Positions 47,736 through 59,826 of a stretch of 64,000 bases of DNA are shown in pieces. A program made the position numbers and the translations under genes. Within the stretch, counting starts at the first letter, position 1. The number at the start of each line of letters is the position of its first letter. The notes below the pieces were generated by a model. That model was not told where the DNA came from. It made no database searches and saw nothing but the letters and a program-made list of their open reading frames with translations. This DNA comes from Lytechinus pictus (lineage: Eukaryota > Echinodermata > Echinoidea > Temnopleuroida > Toxopneustidae): assembly GCF_037042905.1 (NCBI RefSeq), contig NC_087253.1:14689501-14753500 (forward strand). Reading direction: 5' to 3'.

Positions 47736-48700
47736 CAGGGAACCTGTGAATATGGTTCATTCCCATCACAAGAAATTCTAACTTGTGTCTTTGATTCTTT
47801 ATTTTCATGTTTTAGCTTTCTGTATTGGACAAAATTCATGGTAATGGAAAACAAAATGATGAGTATTAATATACAAATAACTATAATATATCCCTGATGG
47901 CTTGCATTAATAGAATCTAGTGCGGCAGGGGAGATGGGAAAGGAGGTAAGATCTTCTGATGCAGATTCCAGGAGTGGTTTTGATTCTTTTGTAGGTCTGG
48001 AGGGCACGGTAGGAGAACAAGGTCCAGTGATATTGTAGATTGGTCCATTTTTAAGAGGGCGCCAGAGACAGTCTTTGCACTCACATCTGTCTTTAACATG
48101 ATCGATTACAGAGGAGCAGCAATACACAGAATCTGTTATGTGTAGTCTTGCCAGTATGACCTGACTAAGTGTTCCTCCATTTGATTTTGGTAAAGTTTTT
48201 GAGGGCATTTTCATTTCTCTGTCATAGCATAAGATCTCTCCTGGCATGGTTCCTTGTGGAGCCGTGCAGCGCAGTGATACCCACTCTCCGTCATTATAAT
48301 CATTGCTTACTTCACATGATGCTTTGCCGGGAGGATAAGCCACTCGCAAACCGATCCTTGGGTAATCAGGTAGCATGATGCCATTCTTATATGCTGTAAG
48401 ACCGAATGTCCCTTCATCATCTCTTGATATTGGCTTGATGGTGAGTTGTACAGAGCATACATTTCTTGTACTATCATTTTGGTTGGTTACAAAATATCTT
48501 GCAGGTATTTTCGTAGATTCTGAATCTGTTGAATCATAAAAGGGTATTTTGTATCCATGTCGCAAGGTGGCTTTTGTCGATTCACATGGATATGGAAAGT
48601 TCAGTTGTGCATTTTGCCCCTCAACTTCATATTGAATTTTAGCATCACATGCAATCCAACAGCCAAATATTATAGTTATGACAGGAATCAGTGAAGACAT
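47732..48700 (-). CDS. Ig-like receptor gene 3 (322 aa, single exon)
   Basis: The receptor has a signal peptide (1-20), first Ig-like domain (about 22-121; Cys39, Cys82, motif SRDDEGTF), linker LPDYPRIGLRVAYPPG, second domain (about 127-215; Cys129, 145, 158, 194, 195, 206, 208, 211), a stalk with Cys228, a membrane segment (about 271-293) and a tail of about 30 residues ending EPYSQVPC. Domain 1 is near that of genes 2 and 4, but residues 159-190 of domain 2, the stalk and the tail differ strongly from them and in part (QVILAR) match gene 1. The stop codon falls in the TTAA target of a MITE, so its 3' UTR begins in that element. Function is unknown. Confidence 0.88.
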   Translation of the reverse strand: MSSLIPVITIIFGCWIACDAKIQYEVEGQNAQLNFPYPCESTKATLRHGYKIPFYDSTDSESTKIPARYFVTNQNDSTRNVCSVQLTIKPISRDDEGTFGLTAYKNGIMLPDYPRIGLRVAYPPGKASCEVSNDYNDGEWVSLRCTAPQGTMPGEILCYDREMKMPSKTLPKSNGGTLSQVILARLHITDSVYCCSSVIDHVKDRCECKDCLWRPLKNGPIYNITGPCSPTVPSRPTKESKPLLESASEDLTSFPISPAALDSINASHQGYIIVICILILIILFSITMNFVQYRKLKHENKESKTQVRISCDGNEPYSQVPC

Positions 48701-48947
48701 TTCGAAATTGCAGGAATGAAACTTCGGCTAACTGTAGTGGAGATCCAGATGACAAGGGTAGTGATAGTAAATGTCCTTGATCCAATTATTACAATTCTAC
48801 AATAGGATGTTGCTTTTCTTCAGTCCACTGAAAAAATGATAACTTCACCATAAACTGTGTTATCATTTTTTTCCTTAGAAGACTTGATGATGAATATTGT
48901 TTCAAACCAAAAGTTTATAGATTATGCTTTCCCAATACTAAAGGACA

Positions 48948-48968
48948 TCAAGCAGTCAAGTAGACCAT
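48948..48968 (-). promoter_or_regulatory. Candidate 6-codon upstream ORF, gene 3
   Basis: The same MVYLTA ORF as before gene 2, in the same conserved block, about 250 bases 5' of the start codon. An acceptor-like 'ttttcccacag' precedes it at about 49016 on the minus strand. Confidence 0.35.
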
Positions 48969-49420
48969 TGTATGGTTCCTGTTTTCAAAGAGCTCTGTTT
49001 AGCTGAGAAATCTGTGGGAAAATAAAATCACAAAATGCAATGTTGAGCAAATAATGTTTACAAATTACCCTTCATAGTTTGGCACATCACTTCTACGCTC
49101 ACTTATGTAGTCTATTTGCAGAGATAAGGAAAGACAAATTTTGTTTTCTATGAAAAGGCCTCAAATAAACATGAATGGTCATGTTTCCCCCCCCCCCCCC
49201 ATGGCACATATTTTCATTCTACTGTAAATCAAATAGGTATCACTTAACTTTAATATGTATCATAATTGATTTACTTGAGTCTGAGATATCAGTGAAACAA
49301 GACACCAAAAGGCTATTGATGACCAAATTGGAGATTGCCAGCTTCATATGACACCCTTTTTCACTTACTGCGGACTTGGGGCTGATGGATGATTTTTTAT
49401 TATAAAACATTTATTCATCC

Positions 49421-49815
49421 TGATGACATTTTAAAGTTTCGCTTATTTTCACAAAACAGTGATATGCACAACTCAGTGATATGCAAATGAGAGAGTCGAT
49501 GATGTCCCTCACTATTTCTTTTGTATTTTATTGTCTGAATTATACAATATTTCATTTTGTACAGATTTGACTGGACCATATAGTATTAAAACAATGCCAA
49601 TTCCACATATTCAAGGAGGATTTAATCTTTGTTTCACTTGACAATGAGAAAATTAGAATATTTCATATACAAAAGAAATAGTGAGTGGATGATGTCATCA
49701 GTCTGCTCATTTGCATACCGATCAGGATGTGTATAACTGTTTTGTGAAATAAAGCGAAACTTTAAAATGTCATAACTTTCTTATTTTACATCCCATTTTG
49801 ATGAAATTTTCGGTG
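49421..49815. mobile_element. TTAA MITE, family 1, truncated copy E
   Basis: It keeps the inner part of family 1 ('ttaaagtttcgcttattttcac', 'tttgatgaaattttcgg') but lacks both termini. It sits just beyond the conserved upstream block of Ig gene 3. Confidence 0.7.
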
Positions 49816-49989
49816 TTTTACTTTTAATGGAAAACAAAGTATCACTGATAAATGGCATTAGGTATGTATGATTTTAATATTTAAATTTTCACAGAGCATA
49901 GGCAGTTGAGAAGAGATAAAATGGCTACTACTACTAGTACTACGAAGTTTGATGATTGGAATGCTAAATGATATGTTCCGCATTTTTTA

Positions 49990-50110
49990 CCCTTTACCAT
50001 AATTAAAGACAGGCTTTAGTTCACAAGATGCCTTTCCTAGATGATAAGCAACATGCATGCATCAATGCATGTAAACTAATTCTTGGATAGTCAGGTAGCA
50101 GAATGCCAAA
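49990..50110 (-). pseudogene. Remnant of an Ig-like receptor gene
   Basis: On the minus strand it still reads GILLPDYPRISL, the conserved end of domain 1, then loses frame at an inserted 'catgcatgcatcaatgcatg' segment. Beyond that it matches the start of domain 2 (GKASC region) only at the DNA level. About 110 bases remain. It marks a fifth or sixth former member of the array. Confidence 0.7.
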
Positions 50111-51884
50111 ATAAATGTCATGAAGGTAGAAATGCAAAGTGAGGTGGTATATATTCAATTTTATTCACAAAAAGTCTATTATTTTTGTGCAAATATGCAA
50201 CTAAAATTTAAATTTGAAGACATGCACAAAGTCTACCTTGTGTATCAACTGATCATGATTATTTTCAGAGTTACCGAAAATGAACTTACCGTTATATCAG
50301 GCTTCTGGAGAATGAACGTTGTCTTACAGCTGTAAGACAATCATTGAATATTCGTTTTCATGAAATGCTTCCCAATCGGTTGAAGGAGAATTTCTTATCG
50401 ATCGTTTGACAACAGCAACAGCAAAAAAAAAAGGAATACAAAGTTTATGAATATGGAGTTCTCTGTGCATGATTGGTTAATTGGTTAGATATTAACAGAG
50501 GAGGAAAGGGGAATGTTATCATCTCCCTCTACATACTCCCCCCTTCCATGTTCTATATAAACCATCAGGTCACAAAATACAGGAAGGAAATGTTTGTGTT
50601 CATTAATTAACAAATATTCTCTGACCCAATCGATCTGATGGTTTTAGTAGCTTCTAACAATGCAATAGTGAGTGAAAATTACTGACTATAATTATTTTCA
50701 TAAATTGGTTGAAAGAGAATTTCAACCATTTTATACACTTTATCAGGAGTAGAAATTCTGAGCAGTATTTCTTAGCGATAGTGCGACAACAGCAACAATT
50801 TAAAGGCAAGGAATATGAAATCATGACTGTTTGAAATCCCATTTTCTTCAGATCCTATCACTTATACTTCAAATGGGTTATTCCTTACAACTTCGTTTTA
50901 TGCATAATGATGGCAATACTTTTTTATAAGAGTTTGGAATTTTTATCGGATATTAATCTCCAAAGAGTAGAGCAAAGAAACTCCTACTCTACTAGAAATA
51001 TAAGTCATGTTGCCAATAATGATCTTAGGTTCTCCTATGTCTATTTTAAAAAAGATCCTGTCAATGATTAAGAACAAAATCATTGTCCTTGCCCCCCCCA
51101 AAAAAAAAAATCTATGATAGTGCTTGTGCTTTTCTGCATCTGAAAATAGGTATATGATATGTAATAATTTTTATTCTCTGTCGAAAGAAAATATGAAAGA
51201 AAGGAGGTTAGGTAAAAATATGAAAAAAATAGATAAAAATGTCAGTCTCATGCATTTGTATGGTATTGTTTAATAGTCTGATTATATCCCATTGATTTGA
51301 AAGATTTCATCCTCATCCGTTAATAGACAATCAATAATCTACTTCTTTGTTTTACTGTTTTGAAAATTTGAAAATCTCTCTCAAGCTTTAAAATTAAACT
51401 AGTTGAAAGTTACTTGATTAGTAGTCAGTCGGGAGTAACTGATATGTCTCATCATTTCTTACTAATTTCTAGTCAGACATGAATGTGATCTAGTCATATC
51501 TGAATAGAAAAAAAAAATCAAATTTGACTAAAAACTGTTGCAGTTACATGTAGCTGTTTCCTTCTAGTCATTTTCAATGAGGTTGTTTTTTGTTTTCTTT
51601 TAATTAGTGCAGCTCTCTCTGGTTTATTACCCCCCCCTCCCCCTCTTCTCTCTGTCTGTCTCTCTTTCTCTCTTCATTACTATTTCATCCTTCTGTATAC
51701 TTGACATTCTCCATCCATTTATCTTTTCTGAGCTTCTACCTGCCCCACCCCTTCCTCTCTTTTTTTCAACTCTCTCTCTCTTACCCCCCCCCCCCACACA
51801 TACACACCCTCACACACTTCTAATGAATACCATTTCTGAACAGTCAGTAGTTCTGAATTTCCAATAATGATGAGTCACAGGGCA
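50111..51884. other. Intergenic, no gene seen
   Basis: Pyrimidine runs at 51615-51800 and a poly-C run are the only marked features. No exon or intact element is seen. Confidence 0.45.
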
Positions 51885-52080
51885 CAGTTTCTACTTTTGT
51901 CTAAGTAGATATTCAGTGTCTTTTGCTGCACAGACTAAAATCCAGTATAACAGCACCACATAATACACAATCCATTTTTTTTTTTCAAAAGGAAGACATT
52001 ACAAGCCTCCAGCTTTATTTATTACATGTATAGGAGAAGGCCACTATTTGGTTTATACATAATTACAGCACAAATAGCCA

Positions 52081-52333
52081 TAATAATAATAATAATATTT
52101 GAGATTTATATAGCGCATAATAGTCAAAAGACTCTCTATGCGCTTTACAAAATATATTTAATAAATAATACATTAAATCTTATCTGAATTATACAATAAA
52201 CCTAAACTTTAATCCTAAAATACTTAATACAATTTAGAACAAATTCAATCAATACATAAAGTTACATCACTAATGAAATGAAAACTTACAATATTTAACA
52301 ACATAATATATTTATCATTATCATTATAAAAGC
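52081..52333. mobile_element. SINE-like element with AAT tract
   Basis: It starts with 'taataataataat' and 'tttatatagcgcataatagt', a repeat type common in marine invertebrates. It interrupts sequence that is continuous at about 34858-34866 ('gtggccatggccaaaag'). 'gcca' is present on both sides and could be a short target duplication. Confidence 0.6.
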
Positions 52334-52582
52334 CATGGCCAAAAATAATTCCATATGATTCCATTTGCATAAAAATGAGCAAGCAAATGCTTTTGCTAGT
52401 ACATGTAAGCTCAAGCAATTGCTAACTGCCTGCTAGTGTTTGCTTCACGTTCAGGCTATTGTTAAAAAAATATGTATAAAGCTATAAACCCTTTGCTTGT
52501 GTTTTTAAGCATTTGCTTGGGCGTTTTTTCAAGCTCCGTTAGAGTAGCTTGAGTGTTTGCTTGATCAGGGCTTATGCATTTT

Positions 52583-54497
52583 ATAATGATATTCAAGTTC
52601 ATTTATTAAAACCAATATAAATATATATATAATAAACAATATAAAATCAATTACAAAACATATACATGTATCATAAGATGGTTAGGACCAAAATGAAGCC
52701 GAAGCTTGGGAATATTGGCCCTTTACATAAAATATATAAAATACATTATGAAAACAATGTCAACAAAATAAATTAACATGTAATCGATTAAGAAATACTT
52801 GCATACATACACAACCTAGAAACACCCATACACACACCCACACAGGGACACCCCCACACACACATACAAACAAGGACCCTATATTTCATTAAGTAATTGC
52901 TTTTTTACAGATTTTTTAAATCTAGATAAAGTAGTACTTTCCTGGATTGAGTTATGTAAATTATTCAAATATTTGATACTATTGTAGGAAAGAGATATTA
53001 ATGACGAGGTTAAACTTAATTTGGGAAGATGAAATTGATTTTTCTGGCAAGTTGAATAGGAATGGACATTATAAATATGAATGAATAATTGCAAAATTTT
53101 AGAGGAAACATTTTGTTTTTGATTAGATACATAAATATTAGTGAATTAAGAATAGTAATTTTCTGAATAGGCAAGATGTTTAGTTCTTTAAATAAAGGGG
53201 TAGAGCTCGTGTTAATACTAGATTTAGTAATATAACTCGTACTGATTTCTTTTGTAAAATATGTAATTTGCCCAGGTGGGATGAATATGTATTCCCCCAG
53301 ATATGATTACAATAATTGATATATGGATGAACAATAGCATAATAATTAATTTTCAACACTTTACAAGGTAGTAGTACAAATGTTAATTTTCGTAGAATAC
53401 CAGCACCCCTAGCTATAGATTTAGATATTACAGATATATGTGGAGTCCAATCAAGATATTCATTAATTATGACACCTAAAAATTTTACATCATGTAATTG
53501 TGAGATTGGAACACCATCAATTAATAATTGAGGTAGTGTTTGTGGTACCCTTCTCTTTCTTTTTCTAAATAATAGATAATTAGTCTTATTTAGATTCAAG
53601 GCTAGTTTGTTAGCCTTGAACCATAAAGACACATTTGAGATTTCCCTGTTTGCTGATGAGTAAAGTGTATGTAAATTTTTTTGACTCATCGTTGCTACAG
53701 TGTCGTCAGCAAACGGAAAATTTGAAATAACCAGAAGAATGGATGATATCATTGATGTAAACAAGAGATTTGGACCAAGAACAGAGCCTTGAGGAATTCT
53801 GTGCTCTATATTCTTTACAGATGATTTTACACCATCGACCATCAACATATTGTTTTCTATTGTTAGGTAACTTGCAAACCAGTTATATGCTATTCCTCTG
53901 ATTCCATAATGTTCAAGTCTTTTTAACAAGATGTGATGGTCGATGGTGTCAAAGGCCTTTGATAAGTCCATGAAAAATCCAATAGTGTAATTAGATTTTT
54001 CCATTTCCTGTTGAATACAATGAGATAAATTGAAAATGGCTAAATCAGTTGAAAATTGCCTACGAAAGCCAAATTGTTCATCTATTAATATATCATTATT
54101 TTGCAAAAATTTATTAAGACGACAATAAATTACTTTTTCAATAATCTTCGAAAAAACAGGAAGAATTGCAATGGGTCGATAATTAGACATATCACTTGAA
54201 TCTCCTTTCTTATAAATGGGTACTATTTTAGAAAGTTTGAGTTTATCAGGCACTTCTCCACAACATAATGATCTATTAATACTATAACATAGAGGTTCTG
54301 CAATATAGTGAAAAGAAGACTTAACAACCCTTGATGATATCTCACCTGGCCCTGTGGACTTAGATAGTCGAATATTTGAAGTAATTCTAATGATTTCATA
54401 TACGGATGTAGGATTAATAAAAAATGATGTTAATGCAAATGAGAGAGAACCCCCAGGGTGTATAGTCGACTACATGTTCATGTTTTCTTCATCGCAA
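52583..54497 (-). mobile_element. 5'-truncated CR1/Jockey-like LINE
   Basis: The element reads on the minus strand, from near 54497 to a 3' end near 52583 ('aataaatgaacttgaatatc'). The homologous block at 34.9 kb lacks it, which fixes its extent. Only polymerase sequence is present. Confidence 0.75.
52879..54480 (-). pseudogene. LINE reverse transcriptase, frameshifted
   Basis: The frame is open from about 54480 to a stop at 53180 and shows STGPGEISS, KIVPIYKKGD, NYRPIAILP, FFMDLSKAFDTIDH, IPQGSVLGP and the catalytic FADD. Between QGSVLGP and FADD the residues do not fit the family, which suggests paired small indels. After RALPLYLKN the frame shifts; the C-terminal end (NFHLPK-like, SRFKKSVKKQLL) continues in another frame to 52879. 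The endonuclease is absent. The copy is inactive. Confidence 0.85.
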
Positions 54498-54566
54498 GTG
54501 CAAACAAAATGCCAACTATATAAATTTATTAGAACCGAGCTAAAGGAATAGTTTAGTTTGACAGCA

Positions 54567-54725
54567 GGGGGGCGTTTCATGAAAGGACTTGTCAGACGTT
54601 TTATCCGAGAAGTCCCATTTTATCCGACAGTTACCATAGGAACAGTGCCTTTCAGCCGATCAAAATCATGGAAAGATGTCAGATCTGACAACTTGTCGGA
54701 TGAAAATATTGATGAAACGCTCCCC
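54567..54725. mobile_element. 159 bp MITE with empty site in the paralogous block
   Basis: Ends 'ggggggcgtttcatgaaa' and 'ttgatgaaacgctcccc' are inverted. The homologous block reads 'gacaccaggtctaagg' without it at about 34988, so both borders are known. Confidence 0.8.
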
Positions 54726-55497
54726 AGGTCTAAGGAAAAAGGTAAAGAAACAGGTATTCACACTGCCACATTATTTGCTTTTGAGTCCTGCTTTGTTCTG
54801 TGAGTCAGCATGACATCGCTGTTGTTCAGAGTGCTAGCAGTTGCTTTCTGAATGCAAGAAAAAGGTTTAAGCACAAGTAAAGGGTCTACGCGTATGAAAT
54901 AAAGCAATTGCTAAGGCATGATCTTTAGCTCTGCTAGCAATTGCCCGCAAGAAATTGCTTCTTTATATGCATCTGACCTAAATGAGACCATCATTTCATG
55001 GCTTTTTCTCCATAATAAATCTGCATCCAGTTACATCATCAATCAACTTCAATGCAACTTCAATTTTAGCCTCATGAAGCACAAAGAAGCACAGCTTGCT
55101 ATCAGGGGCCCCTCCAATTAATATACTCTAACAAGAAATAACTATGAAAAAATAAATATTTACCTGGGGTGGTATTCTGAAAACGTTCTTATCTTTGTTC
55201 TTATCTTTGTTCTTATCTCAATGAGATAAGAAGACGCTAAAATCATTGCAAATCGGTATTCTGAAAATCTTCTTAACGCGTTCTTATCTCTGTAAGGACT
55301 GCCTCCTTCTTATCTTCAACACGCCCATTTTTAAGATATTACCAATCAAAATGCGCTTTATATTGGCAGTTTGACCAATAGAAGGGTTCCTTATGTGAAG
55401 AGAATAATGGGGGCTGCGCGTGCACCGTTTCTGGCGCATTGCGCGAAATAGGCATTTTATACGCAATGACTGATTATTATTTCGAGACACGTGCACA

Positions 55498-55630
<133 letters not shown>

Positions 55631-58200
55631 AGGTAAAGAAAGCAGTTACGAATAAAGAATAAAACAGGAAGAAAGAAAGTAAGTAGGTAATTAAGAAGAC
55701 AGAAAATGGTCATAATGAAGCAGAAATTTAAAAAAAATGAAAGGATCAAAGCAGAAAACAATGAAAGAAAGAAAAGGTAAACGAAAGAAAGCAAGCAAAA
55801 AGAACTTATTAATAAAAGAAAATTAAAAAATCAAAAGAAATAAAAGAGGAAAGAATACAAGAAAGAAAAAGGAGAAATGAATAGAATGATAATCAATGAT
55901 AAAATATTGAAGGAAAAATAAAGAAGGAAAAGGAATAAAAACTTAGAGGAAAAAAACCGAAAAAGGACAAAATAGAAAGATTAAAAAGGATAAAATGAAG
56001 GAATAAAGAACCAAAAAAGTTAGAAAAACGAATGAAAGAAAGTAAAAAAAAAAGAGAAAAGGAAGGAATAAAAATGTAAAAAAGTGAAGGAAGAGAGAAA
56101 AAAAGGAAAATGAAACAAAGAAATAAAGAAAGAGAGAGAGAGAAACAACGAAAGAAAGAGATAAAAGATGAAAGGAAAATTAAAGCAAAATTGAAAACTA
56201 AATAAAGGTAAAAAGAAAGGTAAATTCAAAGAAGGAAAGACAAAGAAAGGGAAATTAAAAGGCAGGAAAAATGAAGAAAGATTAATGGAAAGAATAAAGA
56301 AAAAGATTTTTAAAAATTAAGAAAGAGTAAATAAAGAACGAACGAAATAAGAATGAGCAAAAAAACATAAATAAGAATAAAGAAAGAAGAAAGTATGCCT
56401 AAATAAAGCACACATTTAGTTTCATAAAGCAGAAATAAAAAGAATGAAAGAAAGAATAAACGAACGAGCGAAAAAAAAAAAGAACCACAAAAAAAAAATT
56501 GAATTATAAGAGAAAGAAAAAAAAGAATGAGCGGAAAATGAATAATTAAGGGAAGGAGGAAAGAAAGAAAAAAATGGTACAAATAAGATGAATAAAGAAA
56601 GGAGAAAAAAAAAACAAATATAAAGACGAAAGAAAAAGAATGAAGAAGTAAAAAGATTAGAAAAAATAAAGTAAAGGAAGAAAGGAAAAGAAAAACAGAA
56701 AGAGAGAGAAAATGGGAAAGAAAAAAATAAAAAAATAGTAGAGAAAAAAAGGACAAAATCGAAAACGGAAAATAAAAAAGGAAGAAAAATAAAGAATAAA
56801 TAAAATAACGCATAAGAAAAACAAGGAAGAAGTTAAAAGATTCAAAAGAATAGAACAAAAGATATAAATGAAGAAAGATAGAAAGGAAAAAAGACAAACA
56901 GATAGAAAGGAAGAAAAAGAGAAAATAAATAAATGAAAGAAAGAAAGAAAGACAGAACGAAAGGAAGAAAGAAAAAAAGGGATAGAAAAAAGAGACGGGC
57001 AAAATAAAGGGTGACATTGCTCACGGACATCGCTACCGATTTTCGACAAAGACTGCTTTGTCATGAAGGGCTTTTGACAAACTATTCTCTGCTTTCCAGA
57101 AGGCCTCTGCGTAGTGGTTGCGAAAAATACGTATGACTTTTTGGAACCGTCGCCTCATGGTGTTCATAAATCTTTGTTACGAATATACTTTGGATTATTA
57201 AAAGAAAAGGTAAACAAAAGAAAGCAAGCAAAAAGAACTTAAAAGAAAAAAAAAATTAAAAGAAAGAAAAAAAAAGAATGAATAAAAGAAAGAAAAAGGA
57301 GGAATGAATAGAACGATTATTAATGATAAAAAGAGGAATAAAAAATAAAAGAAAATAAAGAAGGAAAAAGAAAGAAACTTTACAAAAAAAAACCAAGAGG
57401 GACAAAATAAAAAGATTAAAAGGATAAAATGAAAGAATAAAAGAACCCCAAAAGAAAAAAAAATAGAAAAAACCGAATGAAAGAAAGTAATCAAAAGAGA
57501 AAAGGAAAGAATTAAAAAACTGTAAAAAGTAAAGGAAGAGAGAAAAAAGGAAAATAGACTAGAAATAAAGAAAGAGAGAGAGAGAGAGACTCGGAGAGAA
57601 AGAAAGAAAAAAAGGAAGAAAGAGAAAAGATGAAATGATAATTAAAGCAAAAATAAAGACTAAAGAAAGATCAAAGGAACGAACGGTAAAGAAATAAAGA
57701 AGAAAAACGAAAAAGGAAAATAAAAAGGCAGGAAAAATAAAGAATGAATAAAAAAAAGAAACGAATTAAGATTGATGGAAAGAATAAAGAAAAAAAAAGA
57801 ATAAAAAATAACAAGAAAAAGATGATAAGAGAAGGAAAACAAAGAAAAATAAGGAAAAAAGAATTAAGGGAAGGAAGAAAAAAGGAACAAACAAAATGAA
57901 TAAATAAAACAAATATAAAGACGAAAGAATGAATGAAAGAAAGAAATAGAATGAAGAAATAAAAAAGATAATGAAAAAAAAATAAAGTGAAGGAAGAAAA
58001 AAAGAAAGAGGGGAAAAATAAAGACTTAGTAAAGAAAAAAAAGGAAAACAAAGAAAAAGAAAAATAAGGAAGAAAAGAAAAGATTCAAAAGAATAAAAAC
58101 AACAGATATAAATGAAAAATGAAAGAAAGGAAGAAAGAAAGACAGACAAACAGAAAGGAAGAAAAGGAGAAAATAAATACAGAAAGAAATAAGAGATAGA
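55631..58200 (+). repeat. Degenerate polypurine tract with internal duplication
   Basis: Almost all bases are A or G on the plus strand. Markers recur: 'gacgggcaaaataaagggtg' at 56994 and 58207, and 'gaaagcaagcaaaaagaact' at about 55786 and 57221. This shows a 1.2-1.4 kb tandem duplication. The only mixed-base part is a spacer at about 57010-57190. Confidence 0.8.
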
Positions 58201-59598
58201 AAAAGAGACGGGCAAAATAAAGGGTGAATGAAAGAAAGGGTGGAAAGAATACTTGTTACTACCAGTGGCCATCGATTTTGAGAAAGAAAGAACGCGGACA
58301 TCCTGAGATGTGATAACCCTCTAGCTATCTTAAATATTATCATAAATATCGTAAAGAGATAAGAAAGATAAAAGATAAGAACGTTTTCAGAATACCACTT
58401 ATCTTTATTTTGTTCTTATCTTTTAGCGCGCTTTTGTATTATATGCGCGAGTTATAAATTTACGCGCTCAGCATAGGAGGGAAAGCAAGATAAGACAAAA
58501 GATAAGAACAAAAGATAAGAAAAAGATAAGAACGTTTTCAGAATACCAATTTGAGAACATGACGTAGATAAGAACAAAATTAAGATAAGAACGTTTTCAG
58601 AATACCGCCCCAGGTATTTGTATGAACACAAGGTAGTTGTATAAAGACAGTATTTTTTATAAAAGCACATCTACAGAAACATAACTCACACACAAGCACA
58701 CACCCATACGCACACCCTGACATTAGTGACATACAAAAATGTACACACTCACACTCCAAACATGGCATCCCAAAGTGCAACTGAACAACTTGTCTTGAAT
58801 TTATGAAATAGGTACAGTATGTTTGACATAATTTCTTAAACCGAGCCAGGGAGGGTACCGCTACTTTATATCAGCAGGTAACATATTCCATTCTTTAACA
58901 CAAATTGTTTTTGAAGGATTTCAATGTAGAATTAATCATAGCAAAGGGTTGGTGAACAAGATGTCTCTGACAAAAAAATGTATTCAATTATTCTACAAAA
59001 ATCAAAATTTAGAAAGTTATCTTATCTGAAACAATCAAATCTCCATACTATTAATATTTGAAGTCATAAATTTAAACCAAAAGCTAGATGAAAGGAGTTT
59101 ATCTTATTTTCCTGTAGAGCATTCAAAACTTGGTGGAAAAACCTACTGAATCTGAAGGATTCCCACACATGCAGCATTCCTTTTTTTAAATACAATTTCA
59201 TCAATGTGATAAAATACATTTGTCGTCTTTGGGGTATACATATAATAGTGATGCTTCTTATAAAGTGCTTTAATTTTTAACAAGTAACAAAGTGCTATAC
59301 AAAATGACAAAAAACATATACAATGGGTAAAGGCGTAAAATAAAACTACACAAAATGAAATGATTCTTGCAATATATCAAAACAAAGGAGACTGGAGCAT
59401 CTTGAACACATAGCTGGGCACTGTTAGTGTTTATGAGGCAATGCATTCCAATATTTTGTGGCAAACACAGAAAATGATTTATCACCTATTGATTTGAGTG
59501 TCTTGTGGGATGTGAAGAGGGATATAATGTATGACGATGGCAAGGGGGAGGGGGACCTGGTGGCTCTTTGATGAAGCTGTTTTTGATTTATGAATGAC

Positions 59599-59604
59599 TT
59601 TATT
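59599..59604 (-). terminator. Candidate poly(A) signal of Ig gene 4
   Basis: A minus-strand AATAAA about 220 bases after the stop codon of gene 4. The motif alone supports it. Confidence 0.3.
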
Positions 59605-59826
59605 AATGGTCGGTGATGCTTTAATTCTCCTGCTAAATGATATGCTGATCAACTTAGCACCTAGAACCTGTCCCAGTCAGTTGTATAGGTGAGACTTTAC
59701 AAACAGCTTCACGAAACACCACATTGATTTTTCAATATTAATGCTAAAACAGTAAATTCAGTAAATATAGATCTTTACTGTTGTCATTTTAGCACATTTC
59801 AGTCTTGATTTCTCCAATAGGTATGC

